Source: Bettongia penicillata ogilbyi (Eukaryota > Chordata > Mammalia > Diprotodontia > Potoroidae). Taken from it: 64,000 nt of DNA. The position numbers and the translations under genes are program-made. Location of the stretch: the NCBI GenBank assembly GCA_023548195.1, contig JAJHZJ010000043.1:930001-994000 (forward strand), given 5' to 3'. The notes under the pieces are model-generated. The model had not been told where the DNA came from. It saw nothing but the letters and a program-made list of their open reading frames with translations, and searched no databases. Below are positions 1-48,790 of this stretch, piece by piece. How positions within the stretch are numbered: the first letter of the stretch is position 1; every line of letters begins with the position of its first letter.

Positions 1-1756
1 AGTCTATTCTGACTTTGAATTTGCTGGCTATTTACTCTTCTCTCTCCAGGAAATTAATCTTTTTCACTAATTCTCACCATCCAAGGTTCCGTTTTCCAAA
101 GGAGTTTCCCATCCTTTGGGTGAACCAACTCAAAATATCTGTGACCTCCTGCTGAGTAAAAATACCTCCCCAAACACTTTGGGGGAGGCCCTGATTCTCC
201 TGCTTCCTTCCTAGTACTGGCTGAACCTCAGCCTCCTCATTTGTTTCGTTCTTCTTGCCTGGGCAAGGGCTGCATTCTTTTTCCTTTTGTTAACTTTTTG
301 CCTCCTCCTGTGAGCCAAACCACCTGAGTCCCTCCAGCTTGCTCTTCTGAAGGAGAGTTTGAATTCTGAAAGCTTCTCTCCCTTTCCATCTGAGCCTGCT
401 CTTCCAGCAGCTGATCTCTGCTTTTACATCTAATTCCATCACTTGTCGGCAAGACCCAGCCTCTCCTACGCACCCTGCCATTTCTTTTCCTCTTTCTATT
501 GTTATTCCCTGCAAATATCTTTCTCAGGCTCTGTAGCCTTGGTTCTCAGTTTTCACAAAGCCCTGTGCCTTTAGCCCATTCTCTGACTAGGGAGGAATAA
601 GGCAAATCTTCTGTCTCCTCCAGCTTTCTGTGTCCAAATAGAGGTGTGATAGTTTGTGATCCCATGCCTATCACCATTTATAGCACCAATGTGATATTCT
701 CAGTGTCCACGAATATGAATATCTTGGTGCAATTCTGAATTGTGAAGTATAACAGGTTCTGCACGTGGAAGACAGAACTGAAACATTTATTTAGACACCA
801 AAAAGCCAAATCCATCATAGTAACAAAACTCTATACACAATGATGCTGCAGAGAACAACACCATCCCCAAACCTTCCCCCTGCTAGGCTTCCCACAAACC
901 AGTTCCAATAAACAAATCACAAGCAGGCTCTTTCACTCATGCTAGCCTTCCTTCCAGTTCTGACTAGGTTGACCAGCTTCCTTCCAGCTCTGCTCAACCC
1001 TTTCTGCACCTATTTCAGCAGGCTCTTCCCACCACATGTGATGTAGGCTTGCATGTGATTTAAGCAGCTCATGTGGGCCTATTAATGAATAGGAAAGATT
1101 TTTCCCATTTAAATGACCATTACAAGGGGAGACAGTGTAACTGGTGCCAGTCAGGTCACCTTTGCTAGCTGTCAGGCCATAGTGTTCAGAGGGACTGCCC
1201 TGCCTGCTCCCAGGGCTGTCGTGTGCCACCTGGGTGCTGTTGGTGAGTTGAGCCCTTTGCTAGGGATGGGGTCAGAGAGCTTAGGGCATGCCCAGTGCTC
1301 ATTAGGTCACAGGCAGTTCAGGGATCAGAAGCATCTTCTTTAGTTGGGCCTGTGGGCTCATGGGATGTTTTTCAGTCCCCTTGGTGGGTGTAGGAATCCC
1401 TATCCTGGACCCAGACCATAGTGTGTTTCTCTCCAGGGCTTGGCCTGAACATGGGGTAACATCTGTGACTCTGGCCAGCTGTGGTCATGCTCCTACTGGT
1501 TGTGTGTATGGGGTAGGGGGCACATGTGTGGGGAGGTACCTGTGTGCTAAAAAGCAAACCCCTCCCCTCCAATCCCCCTAAGAGCTGTTTCATCTTTAGT
1601 CTCAGAGGTGATCTTTGGGTCCCAGATTCAGGACTGTCTTTTCCAAGTCAGGCTACTTGGACCAAGACCCCAGCTGTGGGTTGGTCAGCCAGCATCTGTA
1701 TTATGGTATAGGTCCACAAATACAAGGGGGAGAGGTGATCTTTGAGCTCTGGGACG
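1..1756. other. ATAD2B intron, nothing recognised
   Basis: Intronic sequence upstream of the first visible exon. I searched for the AAA1 Walker B exon and did not find it. No repeat family was recognised with confidence. Confidence 0.6.
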
Positions 1757-2063
1757 TGTGTGTGTTAGTCCTTCATTGCTGAAGATCCATCAGATAAATG
1801 AAGACATGAGTTGCACTTGACTTGTTTTTGAGTGAGGGAGGGCTGTGCAGGTCACCAGCCTCACTTCTCCAGAGCCATCTAAATCCAGTGACCAGATATT
1901 CATCAGGATGACTGGAGATGACCCAGGATGAGGCAGTTGGGCTTAAGTGACTTGCCCAAAGTCACACAGCTAGTGAGTGTCAAGTGTCTGAGGTGAGAGT
2001 TGAACTCAGGTCCTTCTGAGTCCTGCACTAGTGCTTTATCCACTATACCACCTAGCTGCCCCT
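1757..2063 (-). repeat. tRNA-derived marsupial SINE (WSINE1/MAR1-like), near full length
   Basis: On the minus strand it begins GGGGCAGCTAGGTGGTATAG, a tRNA-like head. It continues with ACCTGAGTTCAA and CTAGCTGTGTGACTTTGGGC, then the body GAATATCTGGTCACTGGATT and a region ending near CCTTCATTG. The 300-bp body after the MIR-like core is what I associate with Australian marsupial SINEs; the family name is from memory. Confidence 0.8.
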
Positions 2064-2633
2064 GCTCTGGGAGGTAGCTTTGTACTGGTCCTCTGAGGTC
2101 CTCACTCCAAAGGACATGTAAAGGGAGAGGGAGGGAACAGGATAGGGTAGAAGAAGGGAGTGTGGGCCAGTTTGGGCAATAACCCTCTCACCCCCTCCTT
2201 AAGTGTTGAGTCTAGGGGAAGTGTTGGCCTTCTTGTGTGTGAAACCAGGATGGGCAGTGAGGTGTGTCTGGAGGGGATGGTTGCCCAGCCAACAGTTATT
2301 GACATATCCCTAATGTTAGTGCCAGGCTGGATGCCCTTCGGAGGGTGGATAGCATGAGGCCAGGTCCTCTCAGGTCCTTGTCTCCTTGGCACAGGCCGAG
2401 CAGGATGGGCCTCGGTATGAGTCTTGAGGGACCTTCAAGCTGTCTCATTTTCACCCTGGAAATTGGAAGGAAGGGCAGACAGACCCTTTATCCTTTTATC
2501 TCATTTGGGGCTTGTTTCAGCTAATGGGGGCATATGAAATGTAGGATTTAAAGCTCATAGGGGCTATACATCTCCTTTCCTTCCCAGGATGCTCTGCCTG
2601 GGATGATTTTATTCGGCTCAAATATGTAGCTAA

Positions 2634-3410
2634 CTTTTTTTTTTCAATAAAAAATGTATCTATTTTTAGTTTACAACACTCAGTTCCACAAAGCTTTTGA
2701 GTTCCAAATTTTCTCCCCCTCCCTCCGCCTTCCCCCTCTCTCCAAGATGGCTGGTAGAGACATTACAAATACGTTCACATTAACCATTTTCGCATTAGTC
2801 ATGTTGCAAAGAAGAATTGGGATCGGTGGAATGAACTACAAGGAAGAAGAAACAAAGTAAAAGAGAGAGCAAGTAGTATGCTTTGGTTTGCATTCTGACT
2901 GCACAATTCTTTCTGTGAATACAGATAGCATTTTTCACCATGAGTCTTCATTGCTGAGAAGAGCCAAGTCTGTCAGTCATTCTTCTTGTACGGTGGCTGT
3001 CAGCCTATACGATGTTCTTCTGGTTGTGCTCGCTTCACTCACCATTGGCTCATAGAAATCTATCCAGGTTTTTCTGAAGTCTGCCTGCTCACCATTTCTT
3101 TTAGCACATTATATTCTGTTGTATTCATACATCACATCCTGTTCAGCCATTCCTCAATCGGTGGGCGTCCCCTCAACTGCTTCTTTGCCACCACATAAAG
3201 AGTTGTTACAAATACTTTAGTACGTGTTGGTCCTTTTCCCATTTGTAGGATCTCTGAGATGTAGCCCTGGAAGTGGGATTGCTGGGTCAGTTTTACAGCT
3301 CCTTGGGCATAGTTCAAATTGCCGTCCAAAATAGTTGAATCCGTTCACAACTCCACCAACAAAGCATTAGCGGTGGACCCTTTCTTTTTGACTGTCAAGT
3401 GTTCTCTAAG
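2634..3410 (-). mobile_element. L1 3' end, antisense, decayed
   Basis: A T run at 2634-2644 is the poly(A) tail of a minus-strand L1. The body continues through a 3' UTR and into the ORF2 C-terminus; 3200-3350 (plus) carries GGAAGTGGGATTGCTGGGTC, the antisense of the L1 terminal region seen also at 48400. Several stops and gaps show it is dead. Confidence 0.75.
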
Positions 3411-3414
3411 CTGA

Positions 3415-40633
<37,219 letters not shown>

Positions 40634-42421
40634 GTGCCGCCTGCTCTGCTCTGCTCCTTCTCCACGCCGCTCGCCAGGGCGGCCGGGCGCGCAGTCTTCT
40701 CTGAGCCATTCACTTTGTGATCGCACCAGGCCTGGGTGGAGCCACGCTCCCCTCTTTCCCACTGTTGCGTTTGGTGCTATTGTCTCAGGTACCTGAAACC
40801 AGCCAGCCTACAAGAACCAAACCGAACTTCAGGCACATGTTGTATTTCCACAGACAACGATACAATGTCACCGTGTGGAGATTTTGGTGCTACAGAAATT
40901 GTTCCCTCTTGGCCCCGCCCTGCCTCGTCGGGTGGTCGGGCAGCTGGGCGGGGCGGCTCTGGGAACAGCGGGCAGCCGCGGGTCTCATCTCCCCCTCCCC
41001 GTCTTCTTCTCGCCCTTTGTTTCTCTCATTCACATTGGCTCTGGTGTGTTCTGGTGGGATGCTGGGGAGACAGGATGTCATGGGAAGAGAAAGCTCTCTT
41101 GGACTGCTTTTAATGTGCCTTTTAATTCATTGGAGGAAGATAAGGCTACAGATGGGAGGTTTTATAGCAGAAGACCGGGAGAGCTTCACAGGCAGAGGGG
41201 CCCCTGCGTCCCGTGGGGCCATGGCAGGAAGCTGGTGCTGAAGTGGGCACTCAGAAAGCCACCCGAGCGACCAAAATGGTGACCGCCCTTTCCTGTAGTC
41301 GGGTCTTTCTTTTCTAGAAACGTCACATCGGAAAAACAAATCAAACCCCTTTTCTGCGTTCATTGCTGACCATAATGACCAGAACAGAATTAGCTCGGGC
41401 CTCCCTCTGTTCTCTCCGCAACGTTCTTTATCAATTGTCCAAGATGTGATGAATTCCAACCCCTTGTTTTTGAAGCCACAACTTGCCAAGTGGACAGAGA
41501 AAAGAGGGAATTGGTCAGCAGGGTGTCTCTGCGTATCATCTGTGTCCTTCCCCTTCCTCTCCCCCACACCCTGGTTTTCTGTATGTCCCCATTGCATGGA
41601 GGCTCTCATGCACAGTCCAGGCACAAACAGTATTAATCAGAAATCGATTCTCCCGTCTTTTCCCCTGTGTCCTGTCCCTCCTTCTCTCCCCACCCCCCCA
41701 AAAAAGTAATTGATTTGGGCCCGTTTTGACTGTCTTATTCACAAATCGGTATGAATTGTGGGTCAGTAGCCCAGAAGATTCACTCTAGAAATTGGACATG
41801 ACCCAGGCTCTCCCCAAAAGACAAGCGCCCTGCTGCCCAGTTCTCCAGCCAGCTGCCCTGGGGCACCTCCTCATCAGCGTCCTTCACCCGCAGGTGCATC
41901 TTTCCCATATATGCAACACACGGCGTGTTTGAGCTTGGTTGTCAGTCTTGGACTTCTGCGGAGGTGTGGGGTGACCTCAGCTTTTTGTATCTGATGACCA
42001 CCCGTGTGTTTACAAAGCCCCGTAAGCCTCAGTGCCCACGGGAGCCCAGTCTGAGGTCCTCGCTCCTCCGCTGCCTGTCCCTGCTGCGCTCCTCTGGGCC
42101 CCTCATTCGCGCCTCATTTTCCCCTTTTACAATGCCGTTTGTTTCCTTAATCCCTCTTCGCAAGAGACTCTCAGACTTTGTAGCGCTCATCCCTCGAGAT
42201 GCGTCCTGTGTCCAAGCGTATGTATTTTGTAGGTGGGCAAGTGCGATTAGAAGTCAGACCTTTGGAGGGGGCTTGGGGCAGCTCCCGTGGGATTCCCAGG
42301 AGGGTCTTCATGCTTTCTTTAGTATTTATTACCATCATACCTGTTCCAAACATTTTACTGTCTAATACATTAACATTTTGTATTTTGATGAAAATTGTTA
42401 CAGACTTTGAAGATTTGATGA

Positions 42422-42427
42422 AATAAA
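42422..42427 (+). promoter_or_regulatory. ATAD2B: Proximal poly(A) signal of ATAD2B
   Basis: AATAAA in an AT-rich stretch, with T/GT-rich sequence within 40 bases downstream (42436-42470). It would end the message about 1.8 kb after the stop codon. Confidence 0.6.
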
Positions 42428-43569
42428 ATGTAGCAGATTTTTGTAGCAAGTTTCTGGTAAAAGGGTTTTTGGCAAGTCTCAGGTTCTTGCTGCAGTATTT
42501 TTTTTAATCTTGATTCCTGTTCCACTAATTCAGAAGCATTCTGTCCTAGTAACGGCCGAGCTTGTGAACGGCAGGCTTCCAGTGAGTTACTCAGTTTGTA
42601 CGGACCAGATTCTAGCCATCAGTGAGTTTGATGAGGGGGTTTTAGGGTGCTTCCAAAAGATCAAGTTTCTTTGTTCGTGTTTTGTTTTCACCTTAACCTA
42701 ACCCTTAGATGTTGATGGAGACACGGGGGTGAGGACAGTGGGCCAGGGCTGCCACCTGGAGCAGCCTCGGTCTTTGTCAGAAGCCCCACCATGTGGTTGG
42801 TTTCCATCACAGACATGGAATAGTTCCATTGTATAAATCAGCTGGCGGAGTTTACCAAGTGTGCTCACCGTAGCTTTCTAATGTGAGCTCGGTCTTCACT
42901 GCGTAGCATCTGGCAAAGACTGTGCAAATTGACCTCTGCTCTTGTTTCCTCTTGTGAAAATTGCAGACTCTCAGCTCACTCCTGGGACTGTCCAGTTGTT
43001 CTAGGGGGTGCGGGAGCTGATGGCCAGGCATCTCACCTGGCATTAATTTGGGTTGTTGCGTCCTTTGTATGTTACTTGATTTATTTTTTTCTCATATGCC
43101 AATGTATTTATAGGTTTACTGGGTTTCTTTAGAGGGTGGGTTGGGTTGGGTTGTGGTAATACCTTGTCTTCCCATTCCTTGATTAAGTTTTGGGTGAATC
43201 AGCCGTGGAACCATCCAGCCGGTGTCTCCAGTGCCGGGTTCTGTAGCTGGGTACTGTGGTCGTCATCTAAGCATAATTATTATTTGCAATCACAAAGTAA
43301 GCTTGAATTTGGACTTGTACCTGCATCTTTTGTATTTTCTATGTTTGGTTCTTTAGACTTTGGGCGTCCTGTCGTTCGGTTTTGTTCCTGTCCTGTAGAC
43401 TCATCCGTGATGGTCTCTTTGGATTCTGTAGCTTGATTTGGAATTGTGTTCAATTGATGTTTTGCATTTTGACTTCATTTTTAGTTTGAAGTAAATTATT
43501 TAATTTTTTGAACTTCTGGAATTTTGAACATTTACTGTAATTTGTAATATACCTGCTGTGAAATACTTG

Positions 43570-43575
43570 AATAAA
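43570..43575 (+). promoter_or_regulatory. ATAD2B: Distal poly(A) signal of ATAD2B
   Basis: AATAAA after about 130 bases of AT-rich sequence. The following sequence changes to ordinary intergenic DNA and a MIR copy, so this is the likely end of the gene. Confidence 0.6.
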
Positions 43576-43852
43576 GAGGACAAGAAAAATATATCTGGAG
43601 CTGAGTGAAAGAAATATGTCCTGAGAGTATTCAGTGGGCTTGAAGTCTGAAGTTGGCCTTGGTGGGAGGAGGCAGACAGAGCCCAGGATGGAGCGTGACA
43701 ATCCATCCACATTAGCCACAAAAGCTTGGGAGACAGTGCCCCTCTCCCTGGGGGGAGATTGTGTTTGGAAGGTGCTTGACTTTACAGAGATGCTCACTCC
43801 CTCCCCTTGTAGGCCTCATCTGGCAGATTCTTGCCGCTTTCCTCTCCCAGGC

Positions 43853-43900
43853 AGGGGTGGTGGTGGTGGTGGTGGTGATGACGGTGGCAGCAGCTGCAGC
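43853..43900 (+). repeat. (GGT)n trinucleotide repeat
   Basis: About eight GGT/GTG units, then a GCAGCAGCTGCAGC palindrome, next to a MIR copy. Confidence 0.85.
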
Positions 43901-43904
43901 TACA

Positions 43905-44105
43905 ACAACACACATTCATAGAGTGCTCCTTCTGTGCTAGCCTTTGGGTTCAGCACTTTACAAAAATCTCATCTTAGCTTCACAACCTGTTTTACAGTTG
44001 GGGAAACTGAGGCAGATAGGGTGAAGTGACTTGTCCAGGGTCACGGAGCTGGTAAGTGTTTGAGATCAGATTGGAACTCAGATCTCCCTGACTCCATATG
44101 TCTTC
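43905..44105 (-). repeat. MIR copy, antisense
   Basis: Contains GGGGAAACTGAGGCAGATAG, GTGACTTGTCCAGGGTCAC and GGAACTCAGATCTCCCTGAC in the antisense order. Confidence 0.75.
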
Positions 44106-46364
44106 TCTTCAACCAGTCCGAAAGGTCCTTTCTGTCCAGGGTCCTTTTCCTGCTGCTCCCAAACTGGTTCTTCTTTGTTTGCTTGGAGGTGTCCCCAGGT
44201 GAAGACCCTGTACTCTCTGGGGGGGCCTTGAGAACAGGCTCCTGGTGGTGGTGGAGAGATAGGTAGTAAATCCTGAGGAACTTCAGGAGACCCTACGGAG
44301 GAGCAAAGCTGGAGATGGAGAGGAGGGTGCTCCAGGCAGGGAGGATGTCCCGTGCAGAGACAGGAGAAATGGAGAACAAGGTGGCCTGACCATTGTGTCC
44401 ATGACGCGACAGTCGGGGATGGAAAAGACCTGAGAGCCTCCCACGTGGCCAAAGGCTTCAGATACCGAATCGGGGTCTGGCAGGGAGTGGGCAGCTGCTT
44501 CAGCCCTGTGCATGGGAAAGAGAACGGTGTCACAGCCGGCCATGTGGGATGCATGGGGCAGGAGGGTTAGGCCTCACATAGATGAAGACTCCCTCTCTTC
44601 ACAGGCTGACCAGGGAGGAAGCTGGTGGCCCACCCTTACCCCCAGCTCTGACTGCTTCACTCCTGGTCCTGGTCACCATGTCTCCATTAGTGCTTTGCTA
44701 CCAAAGGGGCACTAACTGAAAACTAGTCATTTTCTCCTGAATCCTCTGCCTGAGCCCTGAGCTTCCTGGTTAAAAAAATGATGGGATGCTGTAAGGGGCT
44801 GGCCCAGGATGATGTCTGGGGGTGGTCAGCAGGCTGCTTGAGTTCAAGCGTCGTCCTCCATTCCCCCTTCCTCTCTCCACTTTCTTTCTCTTTCCCTCTC
44901 ATTCTGTGTCTCTTCCTCTCTCTCCCCTCTCCCCACCTTCTTTTCCTCTCCCTCTTCCTTTCTGTTTCCCCCCATCCCATCTCTGTCCCGTATTCCTCTC
45001 TTCCACTCTTTGCCACCTCCATCTCTCCTCCCTTTTCTTCCCCACCCCCACCCTCCAATACATGCACACATGCCTTATTTCAGCATGCAGCTCATTCAGG
45101 AACACAATTGTATTAACATCCACTTCCATCCTTTGCAAATTAATAACTCAGAGCTTGAGAGTGGTGCCACCCAAGGATAGCAGACCAGATACCTAGTTAT
45201 TTTTCCCCTTGGTGTCATGCCCACGTAGGCTGTCCCTGGCTCTGTGTGTGGGTCTAAGAGATTTCTAGAAATCCTTCCCTTTATTCAAGCTGTTTATTTT
45301 ACAGGTGGGAACCAAACCAAGTCTTTCGGGTGACAGAGGAGACCCTCTTCCTTTTCCTTTGCATGATTCAACCTTTTCCTGTTTTGTGTTGATGAGACAA
45401 TGAGCATTTTAAGTCTGTTACCTTAAGTGCTTGGGGGGTTGAAATTCCTGTGTTAGGGAAGGGCCCCTGAAGGTCTGCCCCAGCTCAGAGGGTCCTTGGA
45501 GGCCTTGTGGCCAGCCTTGATCCTTCTGGCCAGAAGCAGCTCTTGATGGAGGGAAGAGGCTGGAAGGAGACAAGGTAGAGATGCACGTCTTGTCTCACGT
45601 CTACTTGGCCATTCATAGGAAAACCCATGCTGCTTTGCCCCAGTCAAAGCAAGAATGATTGTTAGGGACTAAGAAGGGAGGAAGGGTATTCCCTGTACCC
45701 CAGTCTGGTCAAAGAGTAGACAGCAGAAACAAGGCCTTAATTCTTGGTGGCTTCTTGGTGAACAAGATGCTCGGTGGCCCCTGAGGCTCCTTCCTCATAG
45801 ATGTAGCAGGGACATTCCCCGTCTGCCAGAATTTCCCACTTTGGAATAGGGTGTCCTATGTCCTCTACAGTGGGTAGGCAGGCGGACCTTGGCAGGCAGG
45901 CAGGCGGATGAGTGAGCTGCATCCGCCACATCCCTGACTGCCGCCCAACACCTCCTCTTGTCCATCATCCCACCAGATGCTCCTTTTAGTCTGATTTGTC
46001 TGTCTCCCTAGACACATGCAAGTGACTATTTTCTTGAGTCTGCTTCATAGGTCCGTCTTCTTGTGTCTTGCCAGCTGTTATTGTAACTCCACTCTGTGGT
46101 GTGTCTAGCTTGGCAAATAGAGTCAGGTTTCTCCTCACTCTCACTTCGTTTTTAACTTAAAATACACATTAAAGAATGCGCCTTCGTTTTTGAGTACATA
46201 TCAAATATTGTATTCTGTAGAATGAAATAGGGTTTCTAGCAGGAGTCCAAGCATGGTTCATTTTTAGAAAAACAATATATAAATCTTATAGATGAGAAAA
46301 GAGGAGAACTCCCAGGGGAGGTCTGAGACAGGCAGAAATACCGACTCCCAGCATCCCAGAGCAA
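44106..46364. other. Intergenic, mostly unassigned
   Basis: Apart from the polypyrimidine tract, no gene or repeat is recognised. Confidence 0.55.
44855..45060 (+). repeat. Polypyrimidine tract
   Basis: About 200 bp of TTCCTCTCTC-type sequence. The long open frames on both strands here are composition artefacts. Confidence 0.85.
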
Positions 46365-46540
46365 AGCTGATGCCCATTGACTGGGAAGGAGCCAAATACG
46401 AGGAAGGCATGGAAGATATCATTGAGCTGTAAGAAACAGTGACTCTGTTGTTTGCAGAGACATGGAAGATGTACCCTGTCCTGAAAGAGTCTACACAGGA
46501 TAGTGACAAAGACAAAGGACAAGAGCCCAGGTGAAGGTTG
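46365..46540 (+). mobile_element. Possible L1 ORF2 C-terminal fragment, sense
   Basis: GATGCCCATTGACTGGGAAG and GATATCATTGAGCTGTAAG and GAGACATGGAAGATG match the order of motifs in the L1 ORF2 terminus. Weak. Confidence 0.4.
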
Positions 46541-47284
46541 ACCAGTTGGAAGGAGCAGGCCTGGCCTGGGCAAAGAGGATTTGTGCCCCCTGCCCCCTTG
46601 GCAAGGGCAGAGGGGACTCTGGGCTGCCACTTTCTGACCATCAGAAGTTTTGATTCTTTTCTTAAAGGAGATGGTGTAGGGTAGAGAAAAGACAGACTTG
46701 GAAATAAAGGTGATGAACAAAAATCCATGAAAAATAAACATTCAGTTTGGAGAATGTCCAGAAGGCCATTCCTCAGGTCCAGGCTCCTTCCCTGTAAGCT
46801 CAGCCCAAACCCATAGAACTTCTCTTACTTAATCTAAAAGAGGACTTGATGCAGTGGAGAGAAGTGGTCTCACTACCTGGAGGGCTGAGTCAGGGCTACC
46901 CCATCTTTATTGCTTCTCTGCAGCTTCAGAAATGCTGGAAACAGCAGCTGCCAGAGGAGCATAGAATCGTTAACCCTCAGGAGTAACGTCCTGGATGCAG
47001 ATGCTCCCCAGCCTTCTGAGCCCAAGGGGCTGTCCATCTGGGCTGTCCTGTCGTCTGTCTATGTAGCAAGGGGATGGTTTTGGGGAAGACCTGGGGTAGG
47101 CAGAGAAGCCCTCACTAGGTCTGCATTCTCAGCTAATGGGCAGAATTTACAGCAGCCCCCATTCTGCCAAGACTCCTTTCCTGAGGACAGTCAGCTCTCC
47201 TTAGGTACCCTCCAGGTACTGTGAACTTTGAGGAGGGGGTGGGGAGTGGGGGGGGTGGTTTGCACATGGCTCGTTGTGTCATTG

Positions 47285-47450
47285 TCTGAATGTCAGTACT
47301 TCCCAAATTAATTTGTGGATTTAATGTATCACCAATCAAAATGACAGTTGGCCACTTTACAGACTTAAAGTGATGACAGAATTTTTTTAATTGACTATTA
47401 TGGGGAATATGATAAAAAATAAATAACTTGGTGGACAAGAATAGGACCTA
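47285..47450 (+). mobile_element. L1 ORF2 fragment, sense
   Basis: AATTAATTTGTGGATTTAAT and ACCAATCAAAATGACAG resemble the L1 ORF2 segment coding for a Pro-x-Asn-Gln block after the RT domain. Confidence 0.5.
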
Positions 47451-47874
47451 TGATTTCATTGGTAAAGGGAGTGCCTGGTGTGGAACATCTACTGGACACC
47501 TGCTCTGCCCTGTTTGAGTCAGAAGACTAACAGAGTCTCGAGAGTGGCTTGCTCAGGTCACCTTCAGGTGATGTGACATGGGGGAGGAGAGTTAGCATCT
47601 GGTAAGGAGCTCATTCCTTGGAAATTCTGGGCACGGTGACTGGACTGCCTAGACCTGGGGCTTCAGGCAAACAGGGTTCAGCAAAAGGGCTTGGAGAGTT
47701 GCCCCTCTCCCCCTGCCCTCAGCCCTCTCAGTGGAAGTGAGTTGTCTGAGCTAATGCTCTGCTGCCCCTCCTGTCCCCAGGACACCATGGTCTCTACCAG
47801 CCCAGATGCATCAAAAACCTAAGTACATGAGTGATTGCTTAAAAATGGAGATGGAGCAGAGCCAGTGAGTGTGC

Positions 47875-48790
47875 TGTTTTGTTATACACATGGTCATGCA
47901 AAACATTTCCATAATAGTCATGTTGTGAAAGAAAACATAGATAAAAAAAAACCTCAAGAAAGATAGTTTAACAAGTATGCTTCAGTCTGTCTTCAGACAC
48001 ATTAGTTCTTTCCCTGGGGATGGATAGCAGCTTTCATTGTAACTCTTTAGTTATCCTGGATCTTTGCGTTGCTGAGAATAGGTAAGTCATGCTCAGCTGA
48101 CCGTCACCCAATATCGCTGTTACTTTGTACACTGTACATTTCACTTTGTGTCAGCTCATAAAAGTCTTTCCAGGTTTTTCTGAGAGCATCCTGCTCATCA
48201 TGTCTTATAATACAATAGTATTCCATTACAGTCACGTAGCACAGTTTGTTCAGCCGTTCCCATAAGTTCCAACTGATGGGCATCCCCTCAGTTTCCAATT
48301 CTTTGCCACTAGAAAAGAGTTGCTATAAATATTTTTTGGTACATGTAGGTCCTTTTCCTTTTTATTTTTTTTTCTCTTTTGGGATACAGATGTAGTACTG
48401 GTATTGCTAGGTCAAAGGGTATGCATGGTTTTATAGCCTTTTTATATAGTTCCCAAATTGCTCTACAGAGTGGTTGAATCAGTTCACAACTCCACCAATA
48501 GTGCATTAATGTCTCATTTTTCCCACATCCTCTCCAACATTTGTCATTCTCTTTCTGTCCTCTTAGAACGCCCTTCCCCAATCTGCCCTCCCTCCTATCA
48601 CCTCTCTTCTTTTATCCCCTTCCCCTCTTACTTTTCTGTAACTGAGTGTGTATGTTATTCCCTCTTTTAGTCAATTCTGATGAGAAGGTTCATTCACTTC
48701 CCCCACCTCCCTGCTTCTCCCCTCCAGTGTAAAAGATTTTTCTTGCCTCTTTTATGTGAGATAATTTACCCCACACTATATAGTTGATTG
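47875..48790 (-). mobile_element. L1 3' end with ORF2 C-terminus, then HAL1-like 3' sequence
   Basis: Minus-strand frames give KCWRGCGKNETLMHYWWSCE (48581-48309), the ORF2 Cys-rich motif, and VMEYYCIIRHDEQDALRKTW (48298-48104), the ORF2 end. From 48565 to 48790 the sequence resembles the 3' non-coding part of the HAL1 at 29330-29490 (TTATTCCCTCTTTTAGTCAA). This may be an internally deleted L1 or two nested pieces. Confidence 0.7.

Larger units (their letters stand above)
40634..43595 (+). other. ATAD2B: ATAD2B 3' UTR
   Basis: About 2.96 kb of non-coding sequence from the stop codon to just past the distal poly(A) signal. No interspersed repeat is obvious inside it, in contrast with the regions around it, and its last kilobase is AT-rich with T runs, as expected for a vertebrate 3' UTR. 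The extent is inferred from the AATAAA positions. A proximal signal would give a 1.8-kb UTR. Confidence 0.7.

Noticed and set aside
730..930. Possible retroviral LTR-like sequence (AACATTTATTTAGACACC)
   Set aside because: No matching second LTR, primer-binding site or gag/pol frame in the window; left unassigned.
46264..46741. Minus-strand frames of about 150 aa
   Set aside because: No recognisable domain; partly overlaps a probable L1 fragment on the other strand.
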